This document shows positions 62,326 to 64,000 of a stretch of 64,000 nt of DNA, piece by piece; positions within the stretch are counted from its first letter, which is position 1, and the number at the start of each line of letters is the position of its first letter. This DNA comes from Novosphingobium sp. 9 (GTDB lineage: Bacteria; Pseudomonadota; Alphaproteobacteria; Sphingomonadales; Sphingomonadaceae): contig NZ_CP022707.1 of the NCBI RefSeq assembly GCF_025340265.1, positions 1,240,501 through 1,304,500 on the forward strand, in the 5' to 3' direction. Both the position numbers and the translations under genes were made by a program. The notes below the pieces were generated by a model, which was not told where the DNA came from, ran no database searches, and was given only the letters and a program-made list of their open reading frames with translations.

Positions 62326-63036
62326 TCAGGCGCGCGGTGCGACGCCGAGTTTGGAGAAGGACCGCCCCCAGCTTGCGCCAGCCTTCGGCTTGTTTCCCGT
62401 CGGGCCATCGGTCGCGCCGAGGTCAGTGTTGCGCTGCTCGCGGGACGAACGGGGCGGAGCGCTGCCCTGAGGCGAGCGATTGGCCTGCCCGCGCATGACG
62501 GCGATCGCCTCCTGTCGGGTCATCGTGGTCTCGAACGCCAGCGACATCGCGAGAGGGATGTTGTTCGCCGCTGCCTTGTGCGCGAAGATGGCCGCGCAGC
62601 GAGCTCGTTCACGGCGGCGAGCCGATGCCTTGGCGCTGCGGCCAGTCATCTCCTCCTTGTCGTCGTCGTCCTCATCGTCCTCATCGTCGTCGTCCTCATC
62701 GGCCCGGCGCGATTTCCTGCCTTTCGATTTGGGCTCATCATCGTCCGCATCGTCGTCGGCACGCTTGGACTTTTTGCCCTTGGCGGCGTTGTCGTCGTCA
62801 CCTTCATCGGTGTCGTCGTCATCGGCTCGCTTTGCCTTGCGACCCTTCTTGCCCTTGGCATCTGCCGGGCCGTCGTCGGTGTCGTCGTCTTCGGCATCCT
62901 TGCCGTCATCGTCATCTTCGGCGTCGGTGGTGTCATCGTTCTGATCGTCATCGTCCGCAGCGCGGCGAGACTTGCGGGAAAGGCCGGCGAAATGCGCAAA
63001 ACGCCCCGCGCCCGCCGTCAAACGACTGGTGTTCAT
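62326..63036 (-). CDS. Asp/Lys-rich head scaffold-like protein
   Basis: The 236-residue protein begins NTSRLTAGAGRFAHFAGLSR, then carries about 120 residues of Asp-rich blocks alternating with KGKKxxRADDDD repeats, then a helical RARCAAIFAHKAAANNIPLA, then TTMTRQEAIAVMRG. This tail resembles the C-terminal scaffold part usually fused to the S49/gpC protease. It is probably the internal scaffold encoded separately. The repeats are built of GAC/GAT and AAG codons. Confidence 0.6.
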   Translation of the reverse strand: MNTSRLTAGAGRFAHFAGLSRKSRRAADDDDQNDDTTDAEDDDDGKDAEDDDTDDGPADAKGKKGRKAKRADDDDTDEGDDDNAAKGKKSKRADDDADDDEPKSKGRKSRRADEDDDDEDDEDDDDKEEMTGRSAKASARRRERARCAAIFAHKAAANNIPLAMSLAFETTMTRQEAIAVMRGQANRSPQGSAPPRSSREQRNTDLGATDGPTGNKPKAGASWGRSFSKLGVAPRA

Positions 63037-63088
63037 ACTTTCTCCATCGTGATTGGCGCGAGGCCGCGCCGGGCCGGACCCCGGCGGA

Positions 63089-63934
63089 TCAATCGAGCTG
63101 CCTGAGCAGTTCCCGGAAGGCTTCATCAGGTGCCATGACGGCGTCAGCGAAACCGATTTCCACTCCCTCTTCGCCGAGGAAGGTTCCGGCCTGGGTGTTC
63201 CAGACCTGTTTGGGTTTCATGCCCCGATTGCGGGCGACCGTGGCATCGAACAGATCACCTATGGCCAGAACGTCGGCCTTGAGGCGCTTGAAGGCATCTG
63301 CCGACAGATCGAACAGATCAGAGCCTTCGCCCTTGAGTTCGCCCTTGGTGATGAGCGTGGGCTTGATGCCCGCTTTCTCCAGCGCACCCTGAAAGCTGAC
63401 GTGCATGTAGATGACGCCAACGGATCCCGTGCCGCCAGTGCGCGGCACGGTTACGACGTGCGCCGCAGATGCCAGAGCATAGGCAGCCGAGTAGGCATTT
63501 TCGCCCAGGATCGCCCAAATGGGCTTGATGGTACGGCCACGGAAGATCGTGTCTACGAGATCGAAACAGCCCGCGACCTCGCCGCCGGGACTGTCAATAT
63601 CGAGCGCAATGGCGTCGATGGCGTCATCAGCGAGGGCAGCCATGATCTGGGCGCGCAGGCGATCATATGCGGCAATGCCGCAGATATCGCCGATCGGCCA
63701 CCACGCCCCCAGACGCTGGACGAGCACGCCGTGGATCTTGATCACCGCAACGCCTGAGATCACCTCGAATAGCGATGCTTCGTCGCCATAATTGATCTGT
63801 GATTTCCATGCAGGGGGTGGGGCTCCCCAAGCTGGTTCACCGGCTTTGGCCTGTACGGTTACCGCCAGCGCGGATGCAGAGGGGAGAAGGGCGGCGGGCC
63901 TGTTGAACAAGCCGTCGAGGCTGTAGCCTGTCAT
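63089..63934 (-). CDS. Head maturation protease, S49/lambda gpC family
   Basis: The 281-residue protease has GVAVIKIHGVLVQRLGAWWP, IALDIDSPGGEVAGCFDLVD and the nucleophile Ser in NAYSAAYALASAAHVVTVPR, with the general-base Lys in ITKGELKGEGSDLF. It clips the portal and scaffold during head assembly. In lambda the scaffold Nu3 is the C-terminal part of gpC; here the scaffold is a separate downstream gene. ATG overlaps the presumed portal stop (ATGA). Confidence 0.85.
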   Translation of the reverse strand: MTGYSLDGLFNRPAALLPSASALAVTVQAKAGEPAWGAPPPAWKSQINYGDEASLFEVISGVAVIKIHGVLVQRLGAWWPIGDICGIAAYDRLRAQIMAALADDAIDAIALDIDSPGGEVAGCFDLVDTIFRGRTIKPIWAILGENAYSAAYALASAAHVVTVPRTGGTGSVGVIYMHVSFQGALEKAGIKPTLITKGELKGEGSDLFDLSADAFKRLKADVLAIGDLFDATVARNRGMKPKQVWNTQAGTFLGEEGVEIGFADAVMAPDEAFRELLRQLD

Positions 63935-64000
63935 CGTCGTCCTCGATTACTGCCGCGCTTCGATGCGTTATGCTGGGACTGGGCAGGCGCTGCCGTACAG
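63931..64000 (-). CDS. C-terminal end of the putative portal protein (partial)
   Basis: An open frame entering from the right edge ends TAAPAQSQHNASKRGSNRGR, R and TGA overlapping the protease ATG. A basic, low-complexity end in this position fits a lambda gpB-like portal, but only about 22 codons are visible. Confidence 0.4.
   Translation of the reverse strand, partial: CTAAPAQSQHNASKRGSNRGRR

Larger units (their letters stand above)
36956..64000. mobile_element. Prophage with Mu-type tail and lambda-type head, right end outside the window
   Basis: The element starts at the tRNA-Val fragment and continues past the window edge. It holds moron genes (37.0-41.8 kb), lysis genes (42.1-44 kb), tail fibre genes (44.8-49.6 kb), a Mu-order contractile tail module (49.6-60.2 kb) and a lambda-like head module (60.2-64 kb). 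Late genes lie on the minus strand with many 1-8 base overlaps. No integrase, repressor, terminase or transposase is visible; tRNA targeting argues for a tyrosine integrase rather than Mu transposition. Confidence 0.9.

Noticed and set aside
62480..63105. Serine/valine-repeat ORFs on the plus strand
   Set aside because: Shadows of the Asp/Lys repeat region of the scaffold-like gene.

Overview
The window is GC-rich alphaproteobacterial DNA, most likely from a member of the Sphingomonadales (Novosphingobium/Sphingobium-like). This rests on an NDUFA12-type complex I subunit, a DUF2155 lipoprotein, a fused tRNA-Trp/secE/nusG/rplK/rplA neighbourhood, RecX, Aat and several sphingomonad-type small families. 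The assignment is from protein resemblance only; no 16S rRNA gene is present.

Bases 1-36905 are chromosome. In order: a truncated PhzF-like gene; a minus-strand signalling operon (PAS histidine kinase, single-domain response regulator, REC-GGDEF-EAL protein); a short asparaginase-like gene; a TetR repressor divergent from a three-gene EmrAB/OMF-type efflux operon with visible operators and promoter; a MATE transporter; a TonB-like protein; manC-manA for mannose activation; a fatty acyl-AMP ligase; recX; a complex I subunit; a DUF2155 lipoprotein; aat; tRNA-Trp; secE-nusG; GNAT/MarR; rplK-rplA; a methyltransferase/MmyB-type regulator pair; a chorismate-lyase-like gene with a MoaB/CinA-like gene; a serine hydrolase; three tandem small-RNA genes; rimO; a K+ channel/TrkA protein; and a serS-surE-lysM/M23 operon.

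Bases 36906-64000 are a prophage that runs off the right edge. Its left boundary is the 3' half of a tRNA-Val(CAC) gene, so the intact tRNA and probably the integrase lie beyond the window. Next to the boundary is a variable 'moron' zone (DHH phosphoesterase, BA14K-like secreted protein, several small proteins). The lysis cassette follows (Rz1/Rz, SAR endolysin, holin candidates), then tail fibre genes, a complete Mu-type contractile tail module in Mu order (gp48, gp47, gp46, gp45, P, N, tape measure, gp41/E+E', tube, sheath, gp38, gp37), and a lambda-type head module (FII-like joining protein, capsid E, decoration D, scaffold, S49 protease, portal end). The late genes read on the minus strand from right to left with tight overlaps. 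A plus-strand AT-rich lipoprotein gene interrupts them between the tape measure and gpN genes.

The observation I rate highest is at 30.05-30.61 kb. Three tandem minus-strand units each carry a conserved promoter (TTG-N17-ATA type), a 5' hairpin, an identical anti-Shine-Dalgarno-like single-stranded core and a Rho-independent terminator with covarying stem. They look like a multicopy regulatory sRNA family analogous to the CcsR/cuckoo RNAs of other alphaproteobacteria.

One caution applies throughout. Eight apparent frameshifts, all explained by one missing base and mostly in G/C runs, occur in otherwise intact genes, including two in the essential serS. They are better explained as assembly indel errors than as real pseudogenes.
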